Source of the DNA: Verrucomicrobiaceae bacterium | GTDB lineage: Bacteria > Verrucomicrobiota > Verrucomicrobiia > Verrucomicrobiales > Verrucomicrobiaceae | Assembly (NCBI GenBank): GCA_947466075.1 | Contig: CANIBP010000022.1 | Location: 20,013-84,012 of the forward strand | Length of the DNA stretch: 64,000 nucleotides | Direction of reading: 5' to 3' | In this document: piece after piece, positions 16,654 to 26,318 of the stretch | How the letters are laid out: every line of letters starts with the position of its first letter | Position numbering within the stretch: position 1 is the stretch's first letter | Made by a program: the position numbers and the translations under genes | The notes under the pieces: model-generated | What the model saw: the letters and a program-made list of their open reading frames with translations, nothing else | Database searches by the model: none | What the model was told of the DNA's origin: nothing

Positions 16654-17937
16654 ATGAATCCCTTCCGCAACGATCTTTCCCGCCGTGCCTTCGTTTCCGG
16701 CGCAGCCAAGACATTTCTCGGCGTCAGTGCCGCCTCCCGTGTCATTGCCGCGCCTGGCATCGGCACCTCGCCACTCAAGCAGGCTGCCACGGCACGCAAC
16801 GTCATCTATTTGTATATGACCGGCGGCATGAGCCACCTAGACACCTTTGATCCGAAGCCTGGAAAGACCGATATCATGGGTCTTACTAAAGTGATCAACA
16901 CCAACGTCGATGGTGTTCGCGTTTCAGATAGCATTCCACTCATTGCCCGGCAGATGGACAAGCTTGCCGTCGTTCGCAGTATGATGACCACGCAGGGAGC
17001 CCACGAGCAGGGGCAGTATTATCAGCACACCAGCTACACGCAGCGCAGCAGCATACGCCATCCCACCATGGGTGCATGGCTACAAAAGTTCCAGGACCGT
17101 GGCAATCCCACGCTTCCGGGTAGCGTCATGATAGGCAACGACAGCCGTCATCCTGGTGCGGGTTTCTTCGAAAGTCGCTTCGCGCCGCTCATGATCAGCG
17201 ACCCCGAGAACGGCATCAACAACGTCAAAACCAACTCATGGTTCACCGAAGAGCGCTTTAACAGTCGCCTTGCCACGGCCAAGCAACTCGACCGCCAGTT
17301 TGCTGAAACCTATAACGTCAAAAACGTCCGCGCCTATGCCGACATGTATGACGATGCGCTCAAGATGATGAAGAGCGAAGAATTGAAAGCATTCGATCTC
17401 AGTGACGAACCTGAGGCTCTGCGTGCCAAATACGGCAAAGACACGTTTGGCCAAGGTTGCCTGCTTGCTCGGCGCCTCGTTGAGCATGGTGTGCGCTTTG
17501 CCGAGGTTTCCTTCGGTAGTTGGGACACACACAATGCCAACTTCACTCGTGTGCCTGAGCTTTGTGACGAACTCGACTCCGCACTCAGCACCCTGTTACA
17601 GGATCTCGAATCCCGCGGATTGTTGCAGGAGACGCTCGTCGTTCTCGCCACTGAATTTGGCCGCACGCCTGAGATCAACGCCAATGATGGCCGCGACCAC
17701 CACGCAACTGGCTTCACCTGCCTCATGGCGGGCGGCGGCGTTCGCGGTGGACAGGTTTATGGTGCCACCGACGAAATCGGCAAAAAAGCCGTCGAAAATG
17801 TGGTCACCATCCCTGACTTCAACGCCACCATTGCCTATGCCCTCGGCATCCCGCTTGATCAGGTGCTATACAGCCCCAGCAAGCGTCCGTTCACAGTTGC
17901 TGACAAAGGGAAACCGATTACTGCGCTGTTTGGGTGA
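16654..17937 (+). CDS. DUF1501 domain-containing Tat-exported protein
   Basis: I start at the ATG at 16654, giving MNPFRNDLSRRAFVSGAAK, a twin-arginine signal (SRRAF). About 427 residues. The DUF1501 (alkaline-phosphatase-superfamily-like) features are YLYMTGGMSHLDTFDPKPG, GSWDTHNAN and ATEFGRTPEIN with GRDHHATGF, where the Asp and His residues would bind metal. These proteins are abundant in Planctomycetes and Verrucomicrobiota and are thought to act in the periplasm, possibly as sulfatase-like hydrolases; no reaction is established. Unlike the other two copies in this window, it has no DUF1549 partner beside it. Confidence 0.9.
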   Translation: MNPFRNDLSRRAFVSGAAKTFLGVSAASRVIAAPGIGTSPLKQAATARNVIYLYMTGGMSHLDTFDPKPGKTDIMGLTKVINTNVDGVRVSDSIPLIARQMDKLAVVRSMMTTQGAHEQGQYYQHTSYTQRSSIRHPTMGAWLQKFQDRGNPTLPGSVMIGNDSRHPGAGFFESRFAPLMISDPENGINNVKTNSWFTEERFNSRLATAKQLDRQFAETYNVKNVRAYADMYDDALKMMKSEELKAFDLSDEPEALRAKYGKDTFGQGCLLARRLVEHGVRFAEVSFGSWDTHNANFTRVPELCDELDSALSTLLQDLESRGLLQETLVVLATEFGRTPEINANDGRDHHATGFTCLMAGGGVRGGQVYGATDEIGKKAVENVVTIPDFNATIAYALGIPLDQVLYSPSKRPFTVADKGKPITALFG

Positions 17938-18128
17938 TTGATCGGTGATTTCGTGAAGTCTTAGATTCGGCATGGTGGTAGCTTCTGCGCTCCAACATGG
18001 CGCATGTCCTGCTTTGGTCGTAAAACTACCGTTTGAGCGGCTGCTGCATCCGTGTATGAAGCCCGCTCCCCCGGAAATTTCTGGAAACCTTCTTGAAAAA
18101 TCCCAATTAATTAGCAAAACTTAAATAA

Positions 18129-19424
<1,296 letters not shown>

Positions 19425-19430
19425 GACCCG

Positions 19431-19757
19431 ATGAACTACCGAGAAGTGCGCGCATCCGAACCCCAGACCCCCTGGGAATTCTGGATGCGCGCCCTCCTTA
19501 AGGTCGCCAAGTTCATCCTCCTGCTGCTCGTTGTCCCCGTAATCTATGTCCTGTGTGACAACCCGATGGACACGCAGATGGCCATGCGTACGAAGCTTGA
19601 TCAACTCAAAGTGCAGCGTGACACGCTCAAAACTGATCGCGATAAACTCCTGCGCCGCATGGAGTGGATCAAAAACGACAACGCCTACCTCGAAATGGCC
19701 GCCCGCGACCGCCTGCACCTCCAGAAGGAAGGCGAGTACGTCCTGCGGTTTGAGTAA
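19431..19757 (+). CDS. Septum formation initiator (FtsB/DivIC-like) protein
   Basis: A 108-residue protein with a short cytoplasmic N-terminus, one membrane helix (FILLLLVVPVIYVLC), a coiled coil (MRTKLDQLKVQRDTLKTDRD) and a C-terminal AARDRLHLQKEGEYVLRF. The last segment matches the conserved 'AR..L....GE.V' ending of the FtsB/DivIC family, which joins the divisome with FtsL. Its position 6 nt after eno repeats the eno-ftsB order of gammaproteobacteria, supporting the call. Confidence 0.85.
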   Translation: MNYREVRASEPQTPWEFWMRALLKVAKFILLLLVVPVIYVLCDNPMDTQMAMRTKLDQLKVQRDTLKTDRDKLLRRMEWIKNDNAYLEMAARDRLHLQKEGEYVLRFE

Positions 19758-19776
19758 GTCACCATCTTCGTGATGT

Positions 19777-20070
19777 TTAACCGAATAGGGGCAGCAATGC
19801 GCCGATCATAAAAATGATCAGCAGCGCCAGGGCCACCCACCACCAGAGATTCGCTGTCAGCGGCTGCTTCGAGCTTTTGCCGCCGAATTCACGGGCGATG
19901 AAGTCGTCGTAATCGAACTCGTCATCGGGAAGGTCGAGGCCATCGGCATGCGTGTCACCGCTCCAGCCGGAATTGGCACAGGCGCCGCAATCATCACAGG
20001 CGGCGGCTCCGCGTGGCACCCATTCGCCGCAGGCCGGGCATTGGCCGGGAGGTTTGAAGGCCACGCTCAT
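19777..20070 (-). CDS. Small zinc-ribbon membrane protein
   Basis: A 97-residue protein with an N-terminal zinc ribbon (CPACGEWVPRGAAACDDCGAC), an acidic middle (DLPDDEFDYDDF) and a C-terminal membrane helix (LWWWVALALLIIFMIGALLPL). It is probably a tail-anchored inner-membrane protein with the ribbon in the cytoplasm. The function is unknown. Its ATG overlaps the stop of the preceding gene by 4 nt. Confidence 0.72.
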   Translation of the reverse strand: MSVAFKPPGQCPACGEWVPRGAAACDDCGACANSGWSGDTHADGLDLPDDEFDYDDFIAREFGGKSSKQPLTANLWWWVALALLIIFMIGALLPLFG

Positions 20071-20336
20071 TCGGCGGGCTGCGAGATCGTTTGGATCTGC
20101 GGCTTACGGCTCAGCGGGGCAGTGCTCGCTGCATGTGCCGCAGGAGAAACACTCAAACGGTGAAAAGCCGCCGTGTCAGCCACACCACTGGTATTGAGGA
20201 GCGGTGCTAATCCTGCTTGTCGCGAGTGTGAGCCCACTGGCCCCGGACGCAGTGGTGCGAGCATCACCAGCACGGCCATGGCGATAACACCGGTGGCTAG
20301 AAGTTGGCTGGTGGTGATGGGTTGCTGCCTTCTCAT
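20067..20336 (-). CDS. Hypothetical small membrane or secreted protein
   Basis: An 89-residue protein with an N-terminal hydrophobic helix (LLATGVIAMAVLVMLAPL), then a proline-, serine- and alanine-rich tail without recognisable domain. It is coupled by a 4-nt overlap to the zinc-ribbon gene and divergent from the glycosyltransferase gene. The reading frame is supported mainly by this overlap. Confidence 0.55.
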   Translation of the reverse strand: MRRQQPITTSQLLATGVIAMAVLVMLAPLRPGPVGSHSRQAGLAPLLNTSGVADTAAFHRLSVSPAAHAASTAPLSRKPQIQTISQPAE

Positions 20337-20429
20337 GGCATGGAGAAAATAGTTAACATAACTAAAATAATACGATCAACGCCTCTATCCAAGCCTTTTT
20401 GCTTGTTTTGCTGCTTTTTTCCGCCAGCG

Positions 20430-21539
20430 GTGCGCCGCGTGATTTTGCTCCTAACGGCTGGCTTTGGCGATGGACACAACACCGCCGCGCGTTCCGTGGC
20501 GGAGGCGCTTGAACGTCTGTGTCCCGGTGAAACCATCGAGGTGAGTGATCTCATCAGCGAGGCGATGCCGCGGCTCTCGGACGTCAGCAAGGCGCTCTAC
20601 CAGCTTGCCATCACCCACTGGCCCGCTGCTTGGCGTGTCACGTATGAGTTGATGGGCAAACGCAGCGTCACTGGCCCGGACTCCAAATGGCAGACTGGCC
20701 TGATCAATGCCCTGAAGCAGCGCATCGCTGAGAAGCAGCCGCGACTCATCATCAGCACGTATCCGCTTTACGCCGTGCTCTTGGAGACACTCGGACATAC
20801 GCAGAAGGTGCCGCCGCTTGCCACGATCATCACCGACTCCATCAGCGTGAACCGCATCTGGGTCATGTCTGGCAGTGATCTGTTTTGCGTCGCCGATGAG
20901 GAGACGAAGAAAGTCGTCATCGGTTTCGGCGTGCCGGAGTCAAAGATACGCGTCACGGGCTTCCCAGTCAGTCTTGCCTTCACTGAGCCGCTGGCAGAGA
21001 CACCTGCGCATGTCGGCGCACGCATTCTGTATCTGCCATCGACCACCGGCCGTCGTGTGGCCGCCACACTGGAGGCTTTGAAGCCGATCCTGCTTGCTGG
21101 AGCCAAGCTCACGCTGCCTGTCGGTAAGCATGCTTCGCGTCTCCATCATGTTTTGCGCCGCTTCACCGATGCGCTCCCGCCCGACACGGTGGACATCATT
21201 GGCTGGACGAAGCGCATTCCCGAGTTTCTCCGCACGCACGATGTCGTCATCTGCAAAGCCGGTGGTGCCATCCTGCATGAGGTGCTCGCGGCGAAGATCC
21301 CCGCTGTCATTGATTACGTCGTCCCTGGCCAGGAGGAGGGCAATGCCGAGGTGCTGACCAAGTGCGGCGGTGGCATTGTCACCCACACAGCCCAGCAAAC
21401 CGCCGACGCCGTTGCCAGCATCCTTACCAACGACGGTGCCGTTGGCCGCCGCATGCGTGCCAGCATGGCGAAGCTCAGCGTGCCTGATGCCGCCCTGCGC
21501 ACCGCCAAGGCGTCACTTGCCGTCGCGGATGGAAAGTAA
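20430..21539 (+). CDS. MGDG-synthase-like glycosyltransferase
   Basis: GT28-type (MurG-like) enzyme. The N-terminal domain is VRRVILLLTAGFGDGHNTAA, the signature of monogalactosyldiacylglycerol synthases and processive diacylglycerol glucosyltransferases. The C-terminal UDP-sugar domain includes ICKAGGAILHEVLAAKIPAV and VPGQEEGNAEVL. I prefer the GTG at 20430 (369 residues) because the domain starts there and the 90 nt before it are AT-rich and promoter-like. An ATG at 20340 or the track start at 20304 would add unrelated residues. It likely makes a membrane glycolipid. It overlaps the Nudix gene by 11 nt. Confidence 0.82.
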   Translation: MRRVILLLTAGFGDGHNTAARSVAEALERLCPGETIEVSDLISEAMPRLSDVSKALYQLAITHWPAAWRVTYELMGKRSVTGPDSKWQTGLINALKQRIAEKQPRLIISTYPLYAVLLETLGHTQKVPPLATIITDSISVNRIWVMSGSDLFCVADEETKKVVIGFGVPESKIRVTGFPVSLAFTEPLAETPAHVGARILYLPSTTGRRVAATLEALKPILLAGAKLTLPVGKHASRLHHVLRRFTDALPPDTVDIIGWTKRIPEFLRTHDVVICKAGGAILHEVLAAKIPAVIDYVVPGQEEGNAEVLTKCGGGIVTHTAQQTADAVASILTNDGAVGRRMRASMAKLSVPDAALRTAKASLAVADGK

Positions 21540-21924
21540 TCCGCCAGTTCCCGTCGTCTGCGCCATCATCGTGCGTGATGACTTGGTCATGCTCGCGCAG
21601 CGTCCACCGGACAAAAAACTGGGCGGCCTGTGGGAATTTCCCGGCGGCAAAGTTGAAGCGAATGAGTCTGCCGAAGCCGCCTTGCATCGTGAACTTCACG
21701 AAGAACTCGGCTGCACCGTGCGCATCACCCGCACGCTGCCATCCTTCGTTCACGCTTACTCGTGGGGCAGCATCGAACTCATTCCGTTTCTTTGTGAACT
21801 TACCGCTGATGGCCCCGAACCGCATCCGCATGAGCACACCGCCCTCGTCTGGGTTGAACGTGAACAACTGCGTGCCTACGAACTCGCGCCCGCCGATGTG
21901 CCACTGCTCACGGCTTTACTTTAG
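21529..21924 (+). CDS. mutT: MutT-type Nudix hydrolase (8-oxo-dGTP diphosphatase-like)
   Basis: A 131-residue protein. The Nudix box is GGKVEANESAEAALHRELHEELG (GX5EX7REXXEEXGU pattern), preceded by RPPDKKLGGLWEFP, which is typical for MutT proteins that sanitise oxidised nucleotides. The ATG at 21529 lies inside the end of the glycosyltransferase gene (11-nt overlap). The ORF-track start at 21370 only reads that gene in another frame. Its 3' end overlaps the convergent thermonuclease gene by 17 nt. Confidence 0.9.
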   Translation: MESNPPVPVVCAIIVRDDLVMLAQRPPDKKLGGLWEFPGGKVEANESAEAALHRELHEELGCTVRITRTLPSFVHAYSWGSIELIPFLCELTADGPEPHPHEHTALVWVEREQLRAYELAPADVPLLTALL

Positions 21925-22552
21925 ACGGGGCACGCTTCGGTTTGCCCCACGCACCGCATTTAGCGGCCTTAGCATCACGCTCCAATGAGCGTAGGCGGTT
22001 CTCGAAGTCGAATTCACGCTGTCCATCTGGCATCACCGTGCCCTTGGTATGAATCCGGCACAGGCCAGCCTTCACCAATTTCTCCGACAATTCCTCGCCA
22101 TCGTCAAAGAACACCAGCGCATACGAGCGTGCACTGTCATACACACGCTCCCAGCGTGTTTGGATCGTGAATCGCTGCTCACGCAGTAGTTTTTCCGTGA
22201 ACGCCTTTGCCTCCATGCCCGTGGCCACGGTTTGCGGAATGCTCAAGCCGCCGAAATAGCCTGCCTGATCCTTCAACCGGTCATTCACCAGCGAATACTG
22301 CCGTTTCTCCGGGCAATCGACGAAATACAGCCGCAGCACCTGCTCGCCGCCGTCATGCGTAATCTTGAAACTATCGCCATCGTTGTTCGCATCATCCACC
22401 AAACGCGCATGTTTCAGCACCACGAAGCTGCCATCATGTTCCGGCCTCGGTGGCGCTGGTTTGTCGCGAAAATGCTGCCACGCCTGCAGCAGCGCGACAC
22501 TCAGCCACACCAGCAGCCACAGATTGCGCGAGAGCTTCGACCGCGTCTTCAT
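21908..22552 (-). CDS. Thermonuclease (SNase)-like protein
   Basis: A 214-residue protein with an N-terminal membrane helix or signal (LWLLVWLSVALLQAW) followed by a staphylococcal-nuclease-type OB fold: NNDGDSFKI, LRLYFVDCPEKRQY, EAKAFTEKLL, DSARSYALVFFDDGEELSEKL and a final CGAWGKPKR. The acidic (DGDS, VDCPE) positions expected for calcium binding are present, so nuclease activity at the cell envelope is plausible. It overlaps the queE stop by 4 nt at its start and the mutT end by 17 nt. Confidence 0.82.
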   Translation of the reverse strand: MKTRSKLSRNLWLLVWLSVALLQAWQHFRDKPAPPRPEHDGSFVVLKHARLVDDANNDGDSFKITHDGGEQVLRLYFVDCPEKRQYSLVNDRLKDQAGYFGGLSIPQTVATGMEAKAFTEKLLREQRFTIQTRWERVYDSARSYALVFFDDGEELSEKLVKAGLCRIHTKGTVMPDGQREFDFENRLRSLERDAKAAKCGAWGKPKRAPSKVKP

Positions 22553-23244
22553 GTCCCGCGCTTGTTGCCAAACAAATCAATGTGCAGCCGCGGTGAATAG
22601 CGCCAACCGGTCTGCTTGCAGACTTCCACCAGCCAAGCCTGCCGCAAGCGCAGCACCTCGGGTTGTATGCCCTCCGGCATGAGCAGAATTTGTTCCGGTC
22701 TCACCGGCACACCGATCGAATCCACCACCGCGCGCACCTCTTCGACATCCGCCTCGCTCGCGACGACGAATTTGAGCTGAAACTCATACGCCGAGCACCA
22801 CGCTCGCAACACCTCCGGCTGCAAGCGAAGCCGCTCATGCTTCTCCACCCACGCTTTGCCCGCCAAGACTTCATCTGGCGTCGAATGCGCCAGTTTCGGA
22901 CTGATCGAGGCCAGATCACACGCCACACCCTCCGGCGCAATCGTTCCTGCCGTTTCAATCGTGATATGCTTCCCAGCCTCACGTAGTTTGGATAACAACA
23001 CCGCCATCTCCTTCGCAATCATCGGCTCCCCACCCGTCACGACGACAAAACGCGTCGGATGCTGGTTCACCGCAGCGAGAATGGCCGCCACGCTCATCTC
23101 ATCGCCTTCCGGCTTCCACGACGCATAGGGTGTGTCACACCATCCGCAACGCAGGTTGCACCCCGAAGTCCGCACAAACACCGACGGTGTCCCAATGAGC
23201 GATCCCTCGCCCTGCACGGAATAAAAGATCTCGGAGATCAGCAT
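22549..23244 (-). CDS. queE: 7-carboxy-7-deazaguanine synthase
   Basis: Radical SAM enzyme that contracts carboxytetrahydropterin to 7-carboxy-7-deazaguanine for queuosine synthesis. The ATG at 23244 (MLISEIFYSVQGEG) opens directly into the family N-terminus. The cluster motif is CNLRCGWCDTPYASW (CxxxCxxC) and the SAM-binding glycine motif is VVTGGEPMI; the final residues match the family. About 231 residues. It overlaps the end of the aminotransferase gene by 7 nt. No queC, queD or queF is in the window. The ORF-track extension to 23343 reads only the aminotransferase gene. Confidence 0.93.
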   Translation of the reverse strand: MLISEIFYSVQGEGSLIGTPSVFVRTSGCNLRCGWCDTPYASWKPEGDEMSVAAILAAVNQHPTRFVVVTGGEPMIAKEMAVLLSKLREAGKHITIETAGTIAPEGVACDLASISPKLAHSTPDEVLAGKAWVEKHERLRLQPEVLRAWCSAYEFQLKFVVASEADVEEVRAVVDSIGVPVRPEQILLMPEGIQPEVLRLRQAWLVEVCKQTGWRYSPRLHIDLFGNKRGT

Positions 23245-24581
23245 GGAGCTTTCCATTCCGCCGCGTGGCGGGCAAAAGCAAGTGAAGCAAGCTTCAGTGT
23301 TTCGTCGATGTCGGCCTGCGTATGAGCGAGGCTGATGAACCACAGGCCACGTTCGATGGCGCGGACGCCTTCTTCGAGGAGGCAGCGGCGCAAGTGCGCC
23401 CAGCGTGGGGCGTCGTGGCGCTGAACGTAGTCGCGGTAGTCCAGAATGGGGCCTTCCTCGACATCGGGCTTGAGCATGGTGCAGTGGAAGACGAGGCCGA
23501 AGCCCTGCGGCAGGACGGGAACCTCATGCTGCTGGGCGAGCTGGCAGAGGCCGGCCATCAACTGCTCGCCGAGGTGAATCATGCCTGCCGGATGCGTGTC
23601 GCCGAGGGCGATGACTTGATCGAGGCACCATTTCGCAGCAGCGAGGCAGAGCGGATTGGCGTTCAAGGTGCCGGCATGCACGACCTGGCCGCTGATGATC
23701 TTGGCGAAGAACTTTTCTTTGCCGACGAGCGCGGCGAAGGGGACACCGCCGCCGACGGCCTTGCCGAGAATGGTCAGATCGGGAACGAAGCCGAGGAATT
23801 TTTGGGCGCAACCGGCTCCGAAGCGGAAGCCGGTGATGGTTTCATCGGCGATCATGACGATGCCGTTTTCGTCGCACAATTCGCGGATGGTGTCGATCAT
23901 GCCGGGCACGGGCGGCATGCAGCCGGTGTTGCAGAGCACGGGTTCAAAGATGATCGCGGCGATCTGGCCGTGATGTTCCTTCACTCGCTGACGCAGATGC
24001 TCAGGATCGTTCCAGCGGGCAACCACAAAAGTGTTCAGCACCTCGGGGATCACGCCTTGGCTCGGATGCAGCCGCGTGGGGTCGTCCTCGCTGCCCCATT
24101 GGTCTGGCGGCGGAGCAAAACCGACGAGTCCTTCATCGCTCCAGCCGTGATAATGGCCTTCAAACTTCAACACCAGCGGTCTGCCAGTATGCGCCCGCGC
24201 CAGACGCAGCGCGGAGAGCACGACCTCGGTGGCGGAATTGTTGAAGCGCACCCGTTCGGCACCGGGGATCATCTTTTGCAGCCGTTCCGCCACTTCAATC
24301 TCCAATTCGCTCTGCGCCGCCCAGTGCGTGCCTTTGTGAGCCTGCTCGGCGATGGCATCGGCCATGCCTTTCGGCGCATGACCATAAAGGATCGCGCCCT
24401 GGCCGATCTGGAAGTCGATGTACTCGTTGCCATCGACATCAAAGAGCCGCGAGCCGCTGCCGTGGTCGAAATACAGCGGCACGGGGGCCTCCATCTTGCG
24501 GATGCCGCTGTTCACGCCAGCGGCGATGCTGCGCTGGGCTCGGGCGAAGAGTTCGACGGACTTCGGGAAGACGTAAGACAT
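23238..24581 (-). CDS. Glutamate-1-semialdehyde 2,1-aminomutase-like class III aminotransferase
   Basis: A 447-residue PLP enzyme, started at the ATG at 24581 (MSYVFPKSVELFARAQ). Features: the N-terminal IAAGVNSGIRKM, FNNSATEVVLSALRLAR, GHYHGWSDE, IMIADETITGFRFG-like (residues IVMIADETITGF) and the PLP lysine in LTILGKAVGGGVPFAALVG. The fold and length match HemL, but the usual NSGTEA loop reads NSATEV. It may therefore be a HemL paralogue acting on another amino compound rather than the tetrapyrrole enzyme. It overlaps queE, with no heme genes nearby. Confidence 0.85.
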   Translation of the reverse strand: MSYVFPKSVELFARAQRSIAAGVNSGIRKMEAPVPLYFDHGSGSRLFDVDGNEYIDFQIGQGAILYGHAPKGMADAIAEQAHKGTHWAAQSELEIEVAERLQKMIPGAERVRFNNSATEVVLSALRLARAHTGRPLVLKFEGHYHGWSDEGLVGFAPPPDQWGSEDDPTRLHPSQGVIPEVLNTFVVARWNDPEHLRQRVKEHHGQIAAIIFEPVLCNTGCMPPVPGMIDTIRELCDENGIVMIADETITGFRFGAGCAQKFLGFVPDLTILGKAVGGGVPFAALVGKEKFFAKIISGQVVHAGTLNANPLCLAAAKWCLDQVIALGDTHPAGMIHLGEQLMAGLCQLAQQHEVPVLPQGFGLVFHCTMLKPDVEEGPILDYRDYVQRHDAPRWAHLRRCLLEEGVRAIERGLWFISLAHTQADIDETLKLASLAFARHAAEWKAPC

Positions 24582-24597
24582 GGCGGTTGGATGGGAA

Positions 24598-24906
24598 TCA
24601 ATGCAGCGGCGAGCTGTCATAGATCACCACGCGATCCCAGAACGTCTTGCACGCAGCAACGAAGCGTAAATGCTTGGGGCACTCTTTCTGGTAGAACACA
24701 TGATCCGCCATGTTTTTGAAGTGCAGCGTCAGCGAGTAAGTGAACGAGTGGTCGCAGACGGGCCGCCTCTCCGTATCCGCTGGCTTGCCGACGAAGGCGT
24801 GAACGAGATAATCAATTTCAAGCAGGTGCATCAGCTCGGCTTCGAAAGTGGCACGTTGTTCGGAGGTGAGGTCGGCTTTGAGCCAGAAATAGACGTTATG
24901 AATCAT
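24598..24906 (-). CDS. Dabb (stress-responsive A/B barrel) domain protein
   Basis: A 102-residue protein starting at the ATG at 24906 (MIHNVYFWLKADLTSEQRAT). This opening and the HSFTYSLTLHFKNMADHVFY block, ending in VIYDSSPLH, match the dimeric ferredoxin-like Dabb family. The function of bacterial members is mostly unknown. It is 16 nt upstream of the aminotransferase on the same strand and probably co-transcribed. The ORF-track start at 25017 adds unsupported sequence. Confidence 0.85.
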   Translation of the reverse strand: MIHNVYFWLKADLTSEQRATFEAELMHLLEIDYLVHAFVGKPADTERRPVCDHSFTYSLTLHFKNMADHVFYQKECPKHLRFVAACKTFWDRVVIYDSSPLH

Positions 24907-25097
24907 GGTGGCGGAATGGGTAAGTCGCAGAAATCTCATGTGCAATGCTAATGATGACGGTTTCGATGCGTTTAGTTGCCTGAAGATGTGGTGCCCATGA
25001 GGCATCCGCCTCTTCACTCAACGGACGATGGCCCCACTGGGAACGACTGAAAGTCCGCGTTGCACGTCAACACTAACAATGCAAACCTAGTACCATC

Positions 25098-25358
25098 ATG
25101 ACCACCCCCACCATCCTCGCCATCGGTCCCCTCGGCACGCCCGAGATGATCATCATTGGAATCCTCATCCTCGTGCTGTTTGGCGCGAAAAAACTGCCCA
25201 CCTTTGCCCGCAGTCTCGGCAAAAGCATGGGTGAGTTCAAAAAGGCCCGCACGGAGTTCGAAGCCGAACTTCACAACGCTCAGGAAGAAGTCGAGCGTCC
25301 GAAAATCTCGTCCCCGCAGGAAAAGCGCCAGCCGGTCTCCAGCGTCGAGGATTCCTAA
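25098..25358 (+). CDS. tatA: Sec-independent protein translocase TatA/Hcf106
   Basis: An 86-residue TatA. It has a short N-terminal membrane helix (MIIIGILILVLFGAKKLP), the FGAKKLPTFARSLGKSMGEF hinge and amphipathic helix, and a charged C-terminal tail. It forms the pore component of the twin-arginine pathway, which this organism needs for the several Tat-type exported proteins in the window. No tatC is present nearby. Confidence 0.95.
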   Translation: MTTPTILAIGPLGTPEMIIIGILILVLFGAKKLPTFARSLGKSMGEFKKARTEFEAELHNAQEEVERPKISSPQEKRQPVSSVEDS

Positions 25359-25368
25359 CTCAAACGGC

Positions 25369-26316
25369 ATGTCTCTCTGGCATTTCATCACGCGGCGGGT
25401 CATTGGACCCGCCGTTTTCGTTCTCACGGCGGCGCTGTTGTCTGCCGCCGAGCCGGAGCGTCTCACGTTCTGCTCCTACAACCTCAAGAACTGGCTCACG
25501 ATGGACCGGTTCGACATGCAGACTTATAAAACGCTGCCTTCGGCCCCCAAACCCGAGGACGAACGCGTGCGCGTGGTGAAGATCCTCGCTGCCATCAAGC
25601 CCGACATCCTCGGTGTCTGCGAAATTGGCACCGCTGATGATCTCGCGGATCTGCAAAAGCGCCTCAAGGCGGCTGGAATCGACCTGCCGCACACGGAACT
25701 CGCCCATGGTGGCGATCCGGTGCGCCGCCTCGCGTTGCTGTCGCGTCTGCCCATCAAGGCGCGCAATTCGCAGACGGATCTCAAATATCAGCTCGGCGAT
25801 CAAACGCTGCCGTTTCAACGTGGTATTCTCGATGCCACCATCGCCATCACGCCCACCTTCGATCTGCATCTCGTGGGCGTGCATTTGAAGTCGAAACGCG
25901 AAGTCACCGAGTCCGACCAAGCCCAGATGCGCCGCAATGAGGCCCGGCTGCTGCGCAAGCACCTCGACTCCATCTTCACCAAGGAACCCGGCGCGCGCAT
26001 TCTCGCCTACGGCGACTTCAACGAGCACCGCAACGAACCTGCCATTGGCGACATCATGGGCAGTCCGCGCACCAGCGACACCGCAATGCAGGATGTCTGG
26101 CTGAAGGATGTGGACGGCGAGGTCTGGACCCACTTCTGGGACGCGGCAGACACCTACTCACGCCTCGACTACTGCTTCGCCAGCCGCCTGCTGCGCCCGC
26201 ATCTTGACTATCGAAGCTGCTTCATCTACTCCGCACGTGACTTCGACAAAGCGAGCGATCATCGCCCGCTGGTCATCAAGATCAGCCCGGAGCCGATCTT
26301 GAAGAAGGAAGAGTAG
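25369..26316 (+). CDS. Secreted endonuclease/exonuclease/phosphatase-family protein
   Basis: A 315-residue protein beginning at the ATG at 25369, 10 nt after tatA, with a signal peptide (ITRRVIGPAVFVLTAALLSA). EEP-fold motifs: FCSYNLKNW, IKPDILGVCEIG (metal-binding Glu), LVGVHLKSK, ILAYGDFNEHRNEP and the final KASDHRPLVIKI. Members are DNases, phosphodiesterases or lipid phosphatases; export suggests a nutrient-scavenging role. The ORF-track start at 25156 reads tatA out of frame. Confidence 0.9.
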   Translation: MSLWHFITRRVIGPAVFVLTAALLSAAEPERLTFCSYNLKNWLTMDRFDMQTYKTLPSAPKPEDERVRVVKILAAIKPDILGVCEIGTADDLADLQKRLKAAGIDLPHTELAHGGDPVRRLALLSRLPIKARNSQTDLKYQLGDQTLPFQRGILDATIAITPTFDLHLVGVHLKSKREVTESDQAQMRRNEARLLRKHLDSIFTKEPGARILAYGDFNEHRNEPAIGDIMGSPRTSDTAMQDVWLKDVDGEVWTHFWDAADTYSRLDYCFASRLLRPHLDYRSCFIYSARDFDKASDHRPLVIKISPEPILKKEE

Positions 26317-26318
26317 GC

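Noticed and set aside
23322-24719. 465-residue plus-strand ORF
   Set aside because: Antisense to the class III aminotransferase gene, no recognisable motif.
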